64,000 nucleotides of DNA, from contig NC_081551.1 of the NCBI RefSeq assembly GCF_901000735.1, positions 19,868,545-19,932,544 of the forward strand, given 5' to 3'. The notes beneath the pieces were generated by a model. It had not been told where the DNA came from. It searched no databases and saw nothing but the letters and a program-made list of their open reading frames with translations. The DNA is from Corylus avellana. Lineage: Eukaryota; Streptophyta; Magnoliopsida; Fagales; Betulaceae. The translations under genes were made by a program, and so were the position numbers. Every line of letters begins with the position of its first letter. Within the stretch, counting starts at the first letter, position 1. Below are positions 17,846 to 29,886 of the stretch, in pieces.

Positions 17846-18214
17846 CTACTCAATTGGAAGGATCTTAATTCCCAGTCTGCCAAACAAGAAAAAAAAATTG
17901 AAAGCTACACTATAGCGTGCTAGTGCTACAAAACTTTCTAATCCGCGTGAGTGGTGCACAGTACAACTTTCTAATCCAATTTCAAATTGTCCAAATTTCT
18001 CTTAGTCCTTCGTCCTTCTTCTTGCGTACCCAACTCTAGGTACCCTTTAAATCTTTATTATGTTCTTATATAAATTCATGGCTTCTCGTAGAGATATTTA
18101 GATTTAAATTATTTTTTAAAATTAATTGTTTTAATAATTATATCGCTATTTAGGATTTACCGAATCACCGATTCAGCCTATTCTTGATAAAAACTTCAAC
18201 GAAAAATTGAGATA

Positions 18215-18484
18215 GGTAAATATGTAATTGCAACACTCAAAGGGATTGGACAACTTGCTGAGAAATTGGTAGAGACGAAAAAGGATGTCTTATATCACTT
18301 GGTTTATTCATTGGTGACATTGTCATTGATTCTGCCAACTGCGACAGCATCTGTTGAGAAAGCATTTTCAGTAATGAATATTGTTAAAAATCGTCTACAC
18401 AACCAAATTGGAGATCAAGGGATGAATGATTGTTTGGTTACGTACATTGAGAAAGATATATTCAAGACTATCAATAATGAATAA
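18215..18484 (+). pseudogene. hAT transposase C-terminal dimerisation domain remnant
   Basis: The open frame 18266-18484 reads as the hAT-family C-terminal dimerisation domain. It has YSLVTLSLILPTATASVEKA followed by FSVMNIVKNRLHNQIGDQG and a CLVTYIEKDIF ending, the usual LP-TASVER-FS and R-N-G pattern. In-frame homology seems to extend a little upstream to about 18215. The DNA-binding BED finger and RNase-H-like catalytic core are absent, so it is a dead remnant of the surrounding transposon. Confidence 0.8.
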
Positions 18485-18732
18485 ATTATGAAGCGATTCC
18501 AAGGTATGAAGACTCGTCGAGGACAATTGCCTTAGTGCTAGTCGTGACAAAACAAATTGTAAGTTATATTTACATGTTTCATAACATAATTAAAATTTTT
18601 GTTGAATTATTCACTTACTTGGCTTGTTATATTTTTGTTAAACTTTATTTTTTGTATTTATTAAAAAAAAAAAAAAAAAAAAAAAACCATGCCCCTCATG
18701 GACGAATTTCCTAGGTCCGCCACTGAGAGCTT

Positions 18733-20100
18733 ACTGAAATTTTTCCTAATTTTTTAGTTTTTGTAGAAGGACATTGTTAATTTTACGAAACTAAGGTATC
18801 AAAAGTATAATTTTTTGAAAACATATGTAGCTGTTTGAAAAAAAAAAAAAAAAAAAAAAAAACATACAAAATTCAGGTATCACTAATCACTTAAAGAAAA
18901 TACAGGGACACGAGTCATCATGAGAGAGTAGGAAACACTCGAGGAGCTTCGTTTCGTAATTCCTATTGAATAATTGAATATTCGTACTTTATCATCATGG
19001 CATGCAATTGCGAATTGCTTTCGCCACACGGAGGTGTCTTTTTTGCTTTTGTTGGTCAAAAGTGGAGGACTGAGGAGTAATATATAAATTATAATCGCCT
19101 GCAAAATCATTAAGGCATTATTTCGTGGTTGTGACGGAATGTTCCGGCACGCACTTCTTCTTTTTGGGGTCCAATCCAATAATAGGATTTTTTTAACTTT
19201 TAATGGTTAAATAAATACGGTGTCCATTTGTAGGTTAATAATTTTTTTTTAGTAATGTTATTCTTTTACATTTGAAGAAGGTTTTGGAAAACATGATTTT
19301 TTTTTAGGAGAATCTTTCAAATTTCAATCAAAAAAGATTTAGAGCATAACAACTTTATCATCACGGAGCATAAAGCTCTAATATAACATACCAAATGCTA
19401 TGTAATTAATTACAAAATCATAGATACAATTAGAAAATATTTACAATCAAAATCTATCTATAAGAGCAGCCACTACGTACTAACCTAACCCATGCACATC
19501 TTCAATTATAAAACAAATATACTTAGGCCTCCAAAAGCAAATTAAATTTAACACATAGGTAGCCCACATTTTCGTTTATCTTATTTTTCGGCCATGAGAG
19601 ATAATTCTCACACCAATCTAACCCTCCTCAATTCAAAGGTCAATAGAAAAACATATGTCCTCGATCGACCCAAAGGCCAAGACAAAACGAACAAAATAAA
19701 ATACAAAATCAAAACAAAACACACTAAACATAACAAAAATACCCCAACAGAAGCAGTGGTGGAAGAGCACGACATCGTAGACATCTCCGGGAAGACATGC
19801 ACGCACCGGCACGCAAGACTCCGTTGGTTGATCAGCGCAGCTCAGTGGAAAGCAGAGAAGCCAGCCAGGGCGGTGATGGGGGCGCGTGATAGTATGATTG
19901 ACGGAGACGAGTAGATATGAGTTTGAAAAACTAGATCTAAAACAAAACTGCCAAAAAAACAAAGACCTAAAAGGGCTATATAATCTACATTCTTCCTTTA
20001 AAATAATATTTTTTAAAATCTAAAAAATAAAACTAAAAATCGAGGTGGTAACCAAACTACTCCCAAGGCTATAAGGGTGAGCCACTCCACTTAGCACATT
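18733..20100. other. Non-coding stretch, no gene seen
   Basis: AT-rich with an A-run at 18840-18860. A short open frame at 19594-19914 has no recognisable domain and lysine/asparagine-rich low-complexity content. Nothing further is supported. Confidence 0.4.
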
Positions 20101-20106
20101 AACGAA

Positions 20107-20122
20107 TGAGTAATGCTAGGAG

Positions 20123-20171
<49 letters not shown>

Positions 20172-20330
20172 CATATTTCGTCTATATTGTCCTACAAATC
20201 AACCATTAGATTTGTGAACTTATGTGTACTACACATAAGTCAATGATGAACCCCACAAATTTAATGGTTTATCTATTGAGATTATAGAATAATAGAAGCC
20301 AAATATGAAGAACTTATTGACCCACATTAT
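20107..20330. repeat. (TA)n microsatellite and hairpin, possible MITE
   Basis: A pure (AT)n tract runs from about 20127 to 20169. It is followed by an inverted repeat around 20195-20270, AACCATTAGATTTGTG facing CACAAATTTAATGGTT. The start GAGTAATGCTA resembles other MITE ends in the window, but the far end was not defined. Confidence 0.4.
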
Positions 20331-20479
20331 CAATTTTTCTAATAGAAATGATTAATTTGCTCTTTTTTAGTTACCTCAAGAAGTGATTAATTACTTTTTA
20401 AAGATTCATGAAGTTATTTCTCAAAGAGAGTCCCTACTATGAGGTCCTTTCTTAAAACCCAACTTTTGTAGCACCCAAT

Positions 20480-21200
20480 AAGAATTTGACACCTAACTTA
20501 AAAACACAAAAATACACTAAAACTAAAACAGCAGATTACATCTTCTAATAACCCAACCACCCGTAAACCACCACACCCTTCCAAACAAACGCCAGAATCC
20601 ATGGAGCCTCGCCGGCCAATGCCCAATGTTGTCGGCAACTGCCCAAATTCCGGCCACTGTCCATATTCACCGAAGAAGAGGTCATGTTTAAGAAAAGAAG
20701 AAAACCAAAACAAAATCCCCAACAAAGTCCCTCAACAAAATCCCCCAAAAAAGAAGAAAACCATGCCAAAACAAAATCCCCCAACAAAGTCCCCCAATGC
20801 CAGACCCAGCCGTGGGTTTGGCGTGGCCCACGACTGGGTTTGGCCGTGACCCAGTCGTGGGTCATCCTCTCCGGCCACTTTTCTGCTAAACTCAACCTCA
20901 AAATTCGTTTTTAATGCCTCAAAACTTGTTTTTAATACATCAAAACTCGTTTTTGAATTCAAAACTAAAACCTAAAGGAGAAGGTTAACCCTTTAGGGAT
21001 TCTATCACCCTAAAAGGATTCGCCGGAGAGGGCTACCGCCTACCGTGGATGTTGCTACTACAGTGGATGTGGTTGGTGAATGGTGGAAGAAAAAGAGAAG
21101 AAGAGAAAGTGGGAGAGAAAGATAAGAGGAAATAAAATTTCCGATGAAAATCATGAACTAGAGAAGAAGAGAAAGTGGGAGAGAAAGAAAAAATCCAATA
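20480..21200. other. Low-complexity and hairpin sequence
   Basis: Contains repeats of AAAATCCCCCAACAAAGTCC type near 20710-20800 and an 11-bp-arm hairpin CACGACTGGGT facing ACCCAGTCGTG near 20829-20859. A duplicated GAGAAGAAGAGAAAGTGGGA segment occurs near 21095 and 21163. The overlapping open frames on both strands are by-products of this composition. Confidence 0.4.
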
Positions 21201-21359
21201 TTTTTGTTCCTATTCTATCAGGTATAACTAGCTGATGTGTACACCCACCTTCTATATATTAGATGGTACAAAACATCACTTTGGCAGATGGACCTGATAG
21301 AAGGCTTTCCCTTTCTCAAAACTCCAAAGTCCAAACTATATAGACAAAAAATACATTTA

Positions 21360-21475
21360 TCTTAAAATAATAATGATAATGATGTTTATGATAATAATAA
21401 TAATAATAATAATAGTAATAATATCATCACGATGTTGATGATGATAATAACAATAATAATAGTGCTAGTTTAGTA
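21360..21475. repeat. ATG/TAA-type trinucleotide low-complexity tract
   Basis: Interrupted runs of ATAATA and GATGATGAT triplets. Probably a decayed microsatellite with no coding sense. Confidence 0.6.
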
Positions 21476-22206
21476 ATGACAATCAAAATCTAATTAATTT
21501 GGAAGGTAACGTGCAATTAATTATCTTGTTTTATTTTGTTAAATCGTCAAAGTTGACTTTATGTCTCTTTGACCACCAAAGGTCGCGTTTGCTAACTTAA
21601 GGACCGCCAACTATCACGCCAACTTGGCCTGTCTTACTCTTAACCCTAAGAAGGGTCCAGAGATTGCACTTATTCACCTTTTCTTGATGTTGTAAACAAA
21701 CTATAACATATGTGATGCAGTTTTTTCAACCGTCTAGACTTAATTTCAAAACTTTTAATTTTGAAAAAGAAAGAGAGTGAAACTAAATTTGAATTGCTAT
21801 AGTTTTTTTACCGCACCCAAGTCAAAAATATTAACAAAAATTGATCCAAGAGCTTTTAAATAATGAAAAAAAATTGGATTCAACAGGTTCACTTGTGTTG
21901 GCCGGATGCGTTGTTTCTTAACTGATTTTTAATCTTCTCAAGTTATGAATTACAGAATTTAGGTTAAGAAACATGCATGAGCAATGTGTGGAAGATCAAC
22001 TCTGGATAAATTAATTATGGAGCCAAAATTTTATCGAGACTAGATAATATATACAATACAACAGCAACCAAAAAAAACATTAATATTGTCTGAAAAGAAA
22101 AAAAGAAGAAAAGAACAACCTTAGAACTATATAACACCCACAGTCACAGATACCTCAAAATGGAAATTATTATATAATTTCTGCAGAAAACTGATTTTCC
22201 GGGTTA

Positions 22207-22524
22207 CTAGTCGCCGGAGATTTTGCACCGGCAGAGTGGGCAAGAGTTATTGTGGGAGAGCCACGAGGCGATACAAGTTGCATGGTACACGTGGCCACAT
22301 GGGACTTGTTTGCCGCTCTCACCTGACCGGAAGCTCTCGACGCAAACTGAGCAAACATGATCTGTTGCAGTAACCGTTGGCATGTTCATTACCACAGATT
22401 TCGGTGCTGCAATCGGACGGCCTGAAATATCCTCAGGCAAAGTGAGGGCTTGGTCGAGGTCGAAGAGAATATCTATCGGATAATTTGACGAGTTCGTGTT
22501 GGATTCAGAAGATATAGCCGCCAT
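22207..22524 (-). CDS. Small RING-H2 zinc-finger protein (probable E3 ubiquitin ligase)
   Basis: A single intronless frame of 105 residues, starting MAAISSESNT in a good ATGG context. The C-terminal half is a complete RING-H2 finger: Cys58-x2-Cys61, Cys76-x-His78, His81-x2-Cys84, then Cys95-x2-Cys98. Trp88 sits at the position that usually contacts the E2 enzyme. RING-H2 proteins recruit ubiquitin-loaded E2 enzymes to substrates. There is no membrane segment or signal peptide, so the protein is expected to be soluble; the substrate is unknown. The first 50 residues are Ser/Asn-rich and look disordered. A TATTTAAA box lies about 70 bp upstream (near 22590-22598). It is the only intact gene in the surrounding 20 kb of transposon-rich sequence. 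Confidence 0.88.
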   Translation of the reverse strand: MAAISSESNTNSSNYPIDILFDLDQALTLPEDISGRPIAAPKSVVMNMPTVTATDHVCSVCVESFRSGESGKQVPCGHVYHATCIASWLSHNNSCPLCRCKISGD

Positions 22525-22587
22525 GGAAGAAAGAGAGCTATAGAGAAATTAAGGAGGAGGTAGCTATAGAAAACTATTCTAATGCTA

Positions 22588-22600
22588 GGCTTTAAATAGA
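22588..22600 (-). promoter_or_regulatory. TATA-like box of the RING-H2 gene
   Basis: On the minus strand TATTTAAAG lies roughly 65-75 bp upstream of the start codon, with a longer (TA)n tract just beyond it. The position suits a plant core promoter with a short 5' UTR. Inferred from spacing only. Confidence 0.4.
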
Positions 22601-22609
22601 GATATATAT

Positions 22610-23830
22610 ATATTTTTTTTAACCCTTTAAGTTGAACAAGAAAGAAAGACATATATATAATGCCAAAGACTCCGAAATTCAAGTTTGCTGCATGTGGGTA
22701 CCTACCTTAATTTAAGGGATAATCTATCGAGCTATTTACTAAGCTTCAGACCTAGTAAAACATTACTGATATTTCATCTCAGTCATATAGCAGTTTACAA
22801 AAACGGTCGCTCTCTTGTATGTTTTAATACGAGAATTAAGACCGGGTTTTCTTTAATAAAGAACAAAAAAAAATAAAAAAAATGTTATGTTTTGGCCACT
22901 TTTCATGTTCTTTAGGAAGATTGTTGGGAGCACGTGTTTTATATACAATCCTTTTCCGATAAAGGAGATATGGTGGTTGTGAGTTATTGCCCTGGAATGC
23001 CATTTGGGCAATTTGTTTTTGTTCCCCTTTTTGTGTTTAGTTGAATCTGTAAACTTCTGTACGTTTTCATTTAGATTGTTTCCCTTCAATTCAAGAAGAA
23101 GACGAAGAACAAATATTGACCGCAGGTTCCTTTGCCCTTTGGAAGTTGTCTATTGACTTTCAAGTGTAAACGCGAAGCGCCCCAGAATTTGATAGTATAA
23201 TAATAATAATAATAATTAATTAAGCAGCATGTCGGTCAGCTTATCTGCTTTGACACTTCAATAGAGATGGCTCATTCAAATAAATATGACTTTTTCTACC
23301 AATTGCGCAACAGGCAAATCTTTACCCGTCATGGGATAGCAGCCTTCCAAAAAGGCAAAGGTCAGAGATGATGCAAAATAATATATCAAATTTTCTATAC
23401 TATGCATAGGCAAAAGTTGTCCTATTTTAGTTGTTTTGTTTTGTTTTTGTTTTTGTTTTTGTTTTTTTTTCTATTTTATCTTTATTCTTTCATTATTTCA
23501 TTTGAATATTTATTATTATTTGAAAGGAACGACAATGGAGAATAAAAGAAGAGATTTTTATTTTTTAGCTTTTGTTGAATTAATCAAGAGTGCTACAGTA
23601 CATACGGTGGCATTTTGCAAAAACCCGCTTCAAATTAATTAGCGTGCCGAATGTGGAGAACCTTTTGGCAATTTTTTACTACAAAGCTAACCAAATTAAT
23701 TCATTTTTTAAAGTAATTTATTAAGTGGGGTGTCAATTCTCTAAACCTGCCTTACTCAATCATCTCCCCTTAATTAGCATTTGTAATTTTGTAGCCAAAT
23801 GATATTTTATTAATTTTTTGAAAATGGAGC
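22610..23830. other. Intergenic, no gene seen
   Basis: AT-rich spacer with (ATA)n near 23198-23213 and a TTTTG-repeat stretch at 23430-23470. The short open frames have no recognisable features. Confidence 0.4.
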
Positions 23831-24071
23831 TTAGGGTCTGTTTGAGATTGCGTTTGAGGAGCTTAAAAATGCTTTTAACACTTAAAAAGTCCGTTTAAAA
23901 AAAAAAAAATTACTCGTTTGGTCAAAAAATTAAAATTACTTTTAAAGATCCAAAAAGCCTAAAAATGACAAAAAAACACTTTTGGCAAAAGCTTAAAATG
24001 AAGCTTTTGCCCTAAAGCTCTTTTTAACTTAAAAGCTCTATTTCTCAAACGCAATTTCAAACAAGCTCTTA
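23831..24071. mobile_element. Tourist-like (PIF/Harbinger) MITE with TTA duplication
   Basis: The element 23834-24068 (235 bp) has terminal inverted repeats GGGTCTGTTTGAGATTGCG and GAGCTTGTTTGAAATTGCG. It is flanked on both sides by TTA (23831-23833 and 24069-24071), the target choice of PIF/Harbinger elements. No coding capacity. Confidence 0.75.
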
Positions 24072-24295
24072 ATGGTTCAAGTATGAGGATTAATTGTGAT
24101 TTTCCATACCACCAAGGGCGGTGATTCAATGGCCCAAGAAAATTCTTAAGTGGTCAGGGTATGTACTAAGGCGTGGATTTGAATCTCCATAATGGAGAAT
24201 TCCCACATATACATGATTAGTATTAGCCGTCTTGGATTTTCATTGATGTCCTGGTGGGGTTAGGTCATGCTATGGCTCAGTCAGACTTGAGGGAG

Positions 24296-24795
24296 CATCT
24301 GCGTAGGAATGTCAACTCGGTCCGATTTCCTGATTTTTGGCCAAAACCGGAAACCGAAAACCGGAACCGGGGTACCCCAGTTCTTGGTTTTGGGAAACCG
24401 GAACCAAGAACCATGTCCCAGTTAACTGAGGTCTTGGTTAACGGCTGGTTCCTGTTTTACCCGGTCCAGTAACTGGTTTTTTAAGAAAATTGGTTTTTGG
24501 GCTTATTTTAGGTATTGGGCCTAAAATAAGCCCATTTTTTTATAAGTTGGCCCATTTAAAAAAAAATATTTTAGTCTTTTTGTCTAAATTAAAGGGGCTT
24601 TGTTGTGATTGTTCCAAATAATTAAAAAATAAACCTAAAAAAAATCCAATATATATATATATATAATAGAAACCCGGTTCCGGTATTCCCGGTAAAAACC
24701 GGGTACCGGAACCGGGGTACCTGATTTTTTAATTTTTCAAACCGGGACCCCGGTCTCCTGGTTTCCCAGTAATTTTTGACACCCCAACGCCTGCG
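24296..24795. mobile_element. Non-autonomous hAT element, copy in block A
   Basis: The element spans about 24304-24787. Its ends TAGGAATGTCAAC and TTGGGGTGTCAA (reverse complement) are hAT-like, and the flanking 8-mers CATCTGCG and CGCCTGCG match at 6 of 8. The body is full of CCGGTTCCGG and GGTACC motifs arranged as inverted repeats. No transposase. Confidence 0.6.
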
Positions 24796-27310
24796 GTTTC
24801 CACCGTCTAGGCCTTTTCTGTGCAGCTCACAACGGATAGGTGGTAATGACTCCTCTTCGTAAGATAGGAGATAGAATGCTTGAAATCAAGAAAAAAAAAA
24901 TTAAAAATTAAAAATTAAAAATAAAAATAAAAAGCAATCATTTGATTTTGTCTTTAATTGGGGTTCAAAAATGTCCATATAGTGAAGGGACCCATATAAG
25001 CCCACAGATGATTTTGTGTGAAACTCACATAAATTCAATGGTTGATGCAAAAAGAAGATGATTACAAGATGAATATTGTATAACGTATTAACGTGCCTCC
25101 TCTCCTCGACTGGAACACTCGCTGAAAGCAGTGAAAAGCCTCACAAGAACAAAGAAATTTCAAAGAGATGGATGAGAGCTTCTCTCACTAAAGAATGAAA
25201 AGCAATTGACTCTACTTACTCTTGCTGTAGTAGTTTAGCATAATATTCTAACATTCCCTTAAAATTATAAGCACACTCCTATCTAAAAGTTTGAATCTTC
25301 TCAAATCATTAAGATTAATGTTCTTGCAACCATGGATCCATAGGACTATTAACATATTTTTTTTAAAAAAAAAATCAAGGTGACATTACCACGTAGGTTG
25401 TCATATAAGTTTATAACACAGATGCTATAATATATAGAAAACTGTTAAAAGTACTATAATTATGTTTGGGGTACTATAATTTTTACCAAGTTAGTAAGTT
25501 AGGTTGCAGTCTACAAAATTTTCTCTAAGGTGAAAAATTAAGCAATAAAATATGAAAAATAAATTTAATTATTTAGTGATTAATATAATAAATATCATAG
25601 AAATTGTAATACCTCTTGGACTCAAAACATACACTGTTTGTTAATTGTAGGCTTGTAGCCATAATAATCAAGTCTTTAGACCAACAAGTTACAAAACACT
25701 CACGCCTGCTTGGGCTGAACCTTGTCAATGACTCAATATACTCGGCTAAGTTAAGCATGGGCCTAAATTTTTGGAAGGCCTATAACATGATTCTCAACCG
25801 GGCGTAACATTTTTAAGGGTGCGTTTGGGATTGCGATTTCGCAAGAATAATCTGGGTTTTTAAAAGATATCGCAAAACGCAAGGCGTTTGGCATTACGAT
25901 TTAAAAATCACTTAATTTAAAATAGGAAAAAAAATATTCGATTTCAATAAGCAGGCTAGATGGTGCTTATTTAAAAAAGTGCGAATTTAAACCAAAATCA
26001 TGAATTCACATAACAAATATTTAATAAAAAAAATAATAATAATAATATGTTTTACCAAACGCCTTTACGATTTTAAAAACGCTATTTTTAAAATCGTACT
26101 TATTGAAATCACAATCCCAAACGGACCTTAGTGGGTACGACATTCTCAAATTAGCTAGATAAAAATATCTGACCGAAATACCTATGATCTTATAAAAGAG
26201 AAAAGCCAGTTGTGATTCTTGTGAATGCTTTATTAAAGCTTTTGCCTGTTACTGCCCTATTCTAACTTACATAACTAGATGATACTTAAGTGAACAACAA
26301 ATTTTTTTCTTTAAATTGAATTTCTCTAATTTAGTCTATTAAATTAATATATTTTATTAGAATATACGATTATCACATGTATTTTTAATAAAGTGAAAAT
26401 ATATCAATTTAATAGATTAAATTGAAAATATTTATTCCAACACGAATTAGAAGACAACTGTCTTTGAATGAGTCATGGTGTGCCCAAAATTAAGTTAATT
26501 AAGTGGGCACACCCTGATTAATTCACATTGAAGTATTAAAATAATGAAAATATCACTATAAATAATGAAAATATACATTAAGTAATGTGATTTTAATAAT
26601 GAAAATATACTTTCACATTAATTTTAAAGAATTAATGTGATTAATTCTCTTTGAGTAGTATTAAAATCACATTTTTATATCACAACTATCAAATAATGTT
26701 GATCGGTCAATTCCAATCAACTATTGGATTGGTTCTTGTTTTAGAAGTAATTTTAAAGAGGAAATGTTAGGCGTCCAGTGTTCTTCTACTATTGTTATGG
26801 TGTTCTTCTAATCCTAAATGTATATTATTTTCTAAAAAAATAAAAAAGAAACTGGCCCATCCTTTGTGAACTTCACATAGGCTTCGCAAATTCAATAATG
26901 ATATTGAAAATTAAGCGGATGAGAAAATAACAAAAGAAAAAATGAATCATTTCTTCATTTTAAATGTACTACAGTAGTCTCATTTAATTAGATTGATATG
27001 ACGGTGTCCACCGAACTTTGAAATTTTTTTATCCTTTTTATGGCTATCTAATTTTTCAAATGATGATTTTTCAGCGTGGTAGGGGGATGCATTGAAGATT
27101 TCTTTAATACATTGCACAGACGTACAATTTGCTATTTGACCCTGTTTTGCACATTACATTTTTTTTTTCTTCATTAAAATAATATCATCAACAAAGAGTT
27201 CAACACGTGGCACGAGTGACAAGAAAAAGACCACGCTACTAAAATTGATGTCTCAACAAAACAAGCAAGTACAGCATGGCAGAAGAAGTAATATAATAGT
27301 GGGATTAATT
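24299..27310 (+). repeat. 3-kb direct duplication, copy A
   Basis: This block is repeated at 28389-31358 in the same orientation. Long stretches match exactly (for example about 25020-25790 against 29093-29863), with small differences elsewhere. It contains a non-autonomous hAT element, a Tourist-like MITE and AT-rich unique sequence, but no gene. Copy A ends exactly at the 100-N gap, where copy B continues without a break. It is either a real tandem duplication or two haplotypes placed in series. Confidence 0.9.
25814..26131. mobile_element. Tourist-like MITE, copy in block A
   Basis: The element 25817-26128 (312 bp) has end repeats GGGTGCGTTTGGG and AGGTCCGTTTGGG (reverse complement). It is preceded by TAA and followed by TAG, a one-base decay of the TAA duplication still intact in block B. 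Confidence 0.7.
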
Positions 27311-27410
27311 NNNNNNNNNNNNNNNNNNNNNNNNNNNNNNNNNNNNNNNNNNNNNNNNNNNNNNNNNNNNNNNNNNNNNNNNNNNNNNNNNNNNNNNNNN
27401 NNNNNNNNNN
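27311..27410. other. Assembly gap, 100 N
   Basis: Exactly 100 undetermined bases, a conventional size for a gap of unknown length. The open frame crossing it is an artefact. Confidence 0.99.
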
Positions 27411-28388
27411 CTAAACTATAATTTTTTTTTTTAAAAAAAAAATTAAAATTCAAAATTGTAATAATAATACTAATACATCAATATAGTCAATGCAAAAAAT
27501 TGAGTTCTAAGAGATTAAAGGCTTTAATAAAGGATAAGAAAAAAAAAAAATTTGGAAAAGTGACCGTAATTGACAAATTGTACTCCAAAATAAATTACTA
27601 AACTCATAATTTCACCTAAACTTAAAAGTTAAAAGTTAAAACAAGTAAGTTCATTTATTAAAATAGTCAACTTATAATTTAGTCCCACATGTAACAAAAG
27701 TGTTAAAAAATTAATTTGAACAAATATACAAATTCTCAGACATTTTTTTTAGCATCCAACCCTGGGCCAAGACTCAATATTTTTGAATTCCATGAGAGCC
27801 ATAGAAGACCAAGACCCTTATTTAATTGTGCAAATACATTTATCAAAATGTGTAATATAATAGAATAGTTATAATTTGAGAGACCGAGTGAGAGGGAGTC
27901 AGGGAGAGGGTTAGGTTACAGAATAGTGAGAAATTGAGAATACACTAATAGAGGGAGTCGGACTGATTTTTTGTTCAAAAATCAAAATGGTAAACAGGTA
28001 AGGTAAAGTAAGACTAGTAAGTTAAGTAAGTGAGTCAAAGTGTTAAACTGACGTGAGTTGTGGGCAGTGGGCTGTGAGCCTGTGAGCTGTGAGTCAGTCA
28101 GTCCTCACGTGAAAAAAATCAGAAAAAAACCGGGTCGGCCCCCAGCGGGTCCAGAAAAAAACAAAAAAAAAAAAACCGGGTCTGGCGGGTCGACTCGCTG
28201 ACCCGCCAGACCCGGATACTGCACAGTAATCGTGTCTGGCGGGTCGACCTGCCAGACACGAAATTTTCGGGTCTTAATCGGGTAGACCCGATTACGACCC
28301 GAACCCGATTAGCCCAAACTCAATACCTGTTTTTTCGTGTCGTGTTCGTGTCGGGTTCGCGGGTCGTATCAAAATTGCCGGCCCTAAC
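27411..28388. other. Spacer between the two duplicated blocks, ending in a hAT terminus
   Basis: The first part is AT-rich and featureless. From about 28110 it turns GC-rich with hairpins (CTGGCGGGTCGA facing TGACCCGCCAG near 28180-28213, and GTCTGGCGGGTCG facing ACCTGCCAGAC near 28235-28259). It ends at about 28386 in TTGCCGGCCCTA, whose reverse complement TAGGGCCGGCAA is a familiar plant hAT-like terminal motif. The other end of that element was not found and may lie in the gap. Confidence 0.55.
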
Positions 28389-28393
28389 CTGCG

Positions 28394-28880
28394 TAGGAAT
28401 GTCAACCCGGTCCGGTTTCCTGATTTTTGGCCAAAACCGGAACCGGGTACCCCAGTTCTTGGTTTTGGGAAACCGGAACCAGGAACCGCGTCCCAGTTAA
28501 CTGAGGTCCTAGTTAACGGCTGGTTCCAGTTTTACCCGGTCCAGTAACTGGTTTTTTAAGAAAATTGGTTTTTGGGCTTATTTTAGGTATTGGGCCTAAA
28601 ATAAGCCTATTTCTTTATAAGTTGGCCCATTTTTTTAAAAAAAATCTATTAGTCTTTTTGTCTAAATTAAATGGGCTTTGTTGTGATTGTTCCAAATAAT
28701 TAAAAAATAAACCTAAAAAAGTCCAAAAATCCAATATATATATAAAATAGAAACCCGGTTCCGGTATTCCCGGTAAAAACCGGGTACCGGAACCGGGGTA
28801 CCTGATTTTTGAATTTTTCAAACTGGAACCAGAACCAGGACCCCGGTCTCTCGGTTTTCCAGTAATTTTTGACACCCCAA
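28394..28880. mobile_element. Non-autonomous hAT element, copy in block B
   Basis: Copy of the element at 24304-24787 with the same TAGGAATGTCAAC start and GACACCCCAA end. It differs from the block A copy by scattered substitutions and short indels. Confidence 0.6.
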
Positions 28881-29886
28881 CGCCTACGGTTTCCATCGTC
28901 TAGGCCTTTTCTGTGCAGCTCCCAACGGATAGGTGTTAATGACTCCTCTGCGTAAGATAGGAGATAGAATGCTGGAAATCAGGAAAAAAAAAATTAAAAA
29001 TTAAAAGCATTCATTTGATTTTGTCTTTAATTGGGGTTCAAAAATGTCCATATAGTGAAGGGACCCATATAAGCCCACAGATGATTTTGTGTGAAACTCA
29101 CATAAATTCAATGGTTGAGGCAAAAAGAAGATGATTACAAGATGAATATTGTATAACGTATTAACGTGCCTCCTCTCCTCGACTGGAACACTCGCTGAAA
29201 GCAGTGAAAAGCCTCACAAGAACAAAGAAATTTCAAAGAGATGGATGAGAGCTTCTCTCACTAAAGAATGAAAAGCAATTGACTCTACTTACTCTTGCTG
29301 TAGTAGTTTAGCATAATATTCTAACATTCCCTTAAAATTATAAGCACACTCCTATCTAAAAGTTTGAATCTTCTCAAATCATTAAGATTAATGTTCTTGC
29401 AACCATGGATCCATAGGACTATTAACATATTTTTTTTAAAAAAAAAATCAAGGTGACATTACCACGTAGGTTGTCATATAAGTTTATAACACAGATGCTA
29501 TAATATATAGAAAACTGTTAAAAGTACTATAATTATGTTTGGGGTACTATAATTTTTACCAAGTTAGTAAGTTAGGTTGCAGTCTACAAAATTTTCTCTA
29601 AGGTGAAAAATTAAGCAATAAAATATGAAAAATAAATTTAATTATTTAGTGATTAATATAATAAATATCATAGAAATTGTAATACCTCTTGGACTCAAAA
29701 CATACACTGTTTGTTAATTGTAGGCTTGTAGCCATAATAATCAAGTCTTTAGACCAACAAGTTACAAAACACTCACGCCTGCTTGGGCTGAACCTTGTCA
29801 ATGACTCAATATACTCGGCTAAGTTAAGCATGGGCCTAAATTTTTGGAAGGCCTATAACATGATTCTCAACCGGGCGTAACATTTT

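Larger units (their letters stand above)
17106..18732 (+). mobile_element. Degenerate hAT transposon, internally deleted
   Basis: Ends at 17114 and 18724 are inverted repeats: AGGGGCAGATTCAGG on the left and AGTGGCGGACCTAGG (reverse complement) on the right. They are flanked by near-identical 8-bp repeats GAGAGCTC (17106-17113) and GAGAGCTT (18725-18732), as expected for hAT. Only the C-terminal dimerisation domain of the transposase survives (18266-18484). Most of the transposase body is missing, and a smaller MITE sits inside at about 17660-17840. Not autonomous. Confidence 0.75.

Noticed and set aside
15290..19600. Possible paired LTRs, because about 15340-15640 and 19330-19600 have similar layout
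   Set aside because: Beyond short shared words such as CATAAAGCTCT no sustained alignment could be made by eye, and there is no primer-binding site or polypurine tract.
19594..19962. Three overlapping frames of 64-109 codons
   Set aside because: Low-complexity Lys/Thr/Asn content with no family features and no promoter or splice context.
20498..20962. Overlapping frames of 75-118 codons on both strands
   Set aside because: They follow from short tandem and hairpin repeats; no conserved domain.
27253..27453. Open frame spanning an N gap
   Set aside because: Composed largely of undetermined bases.
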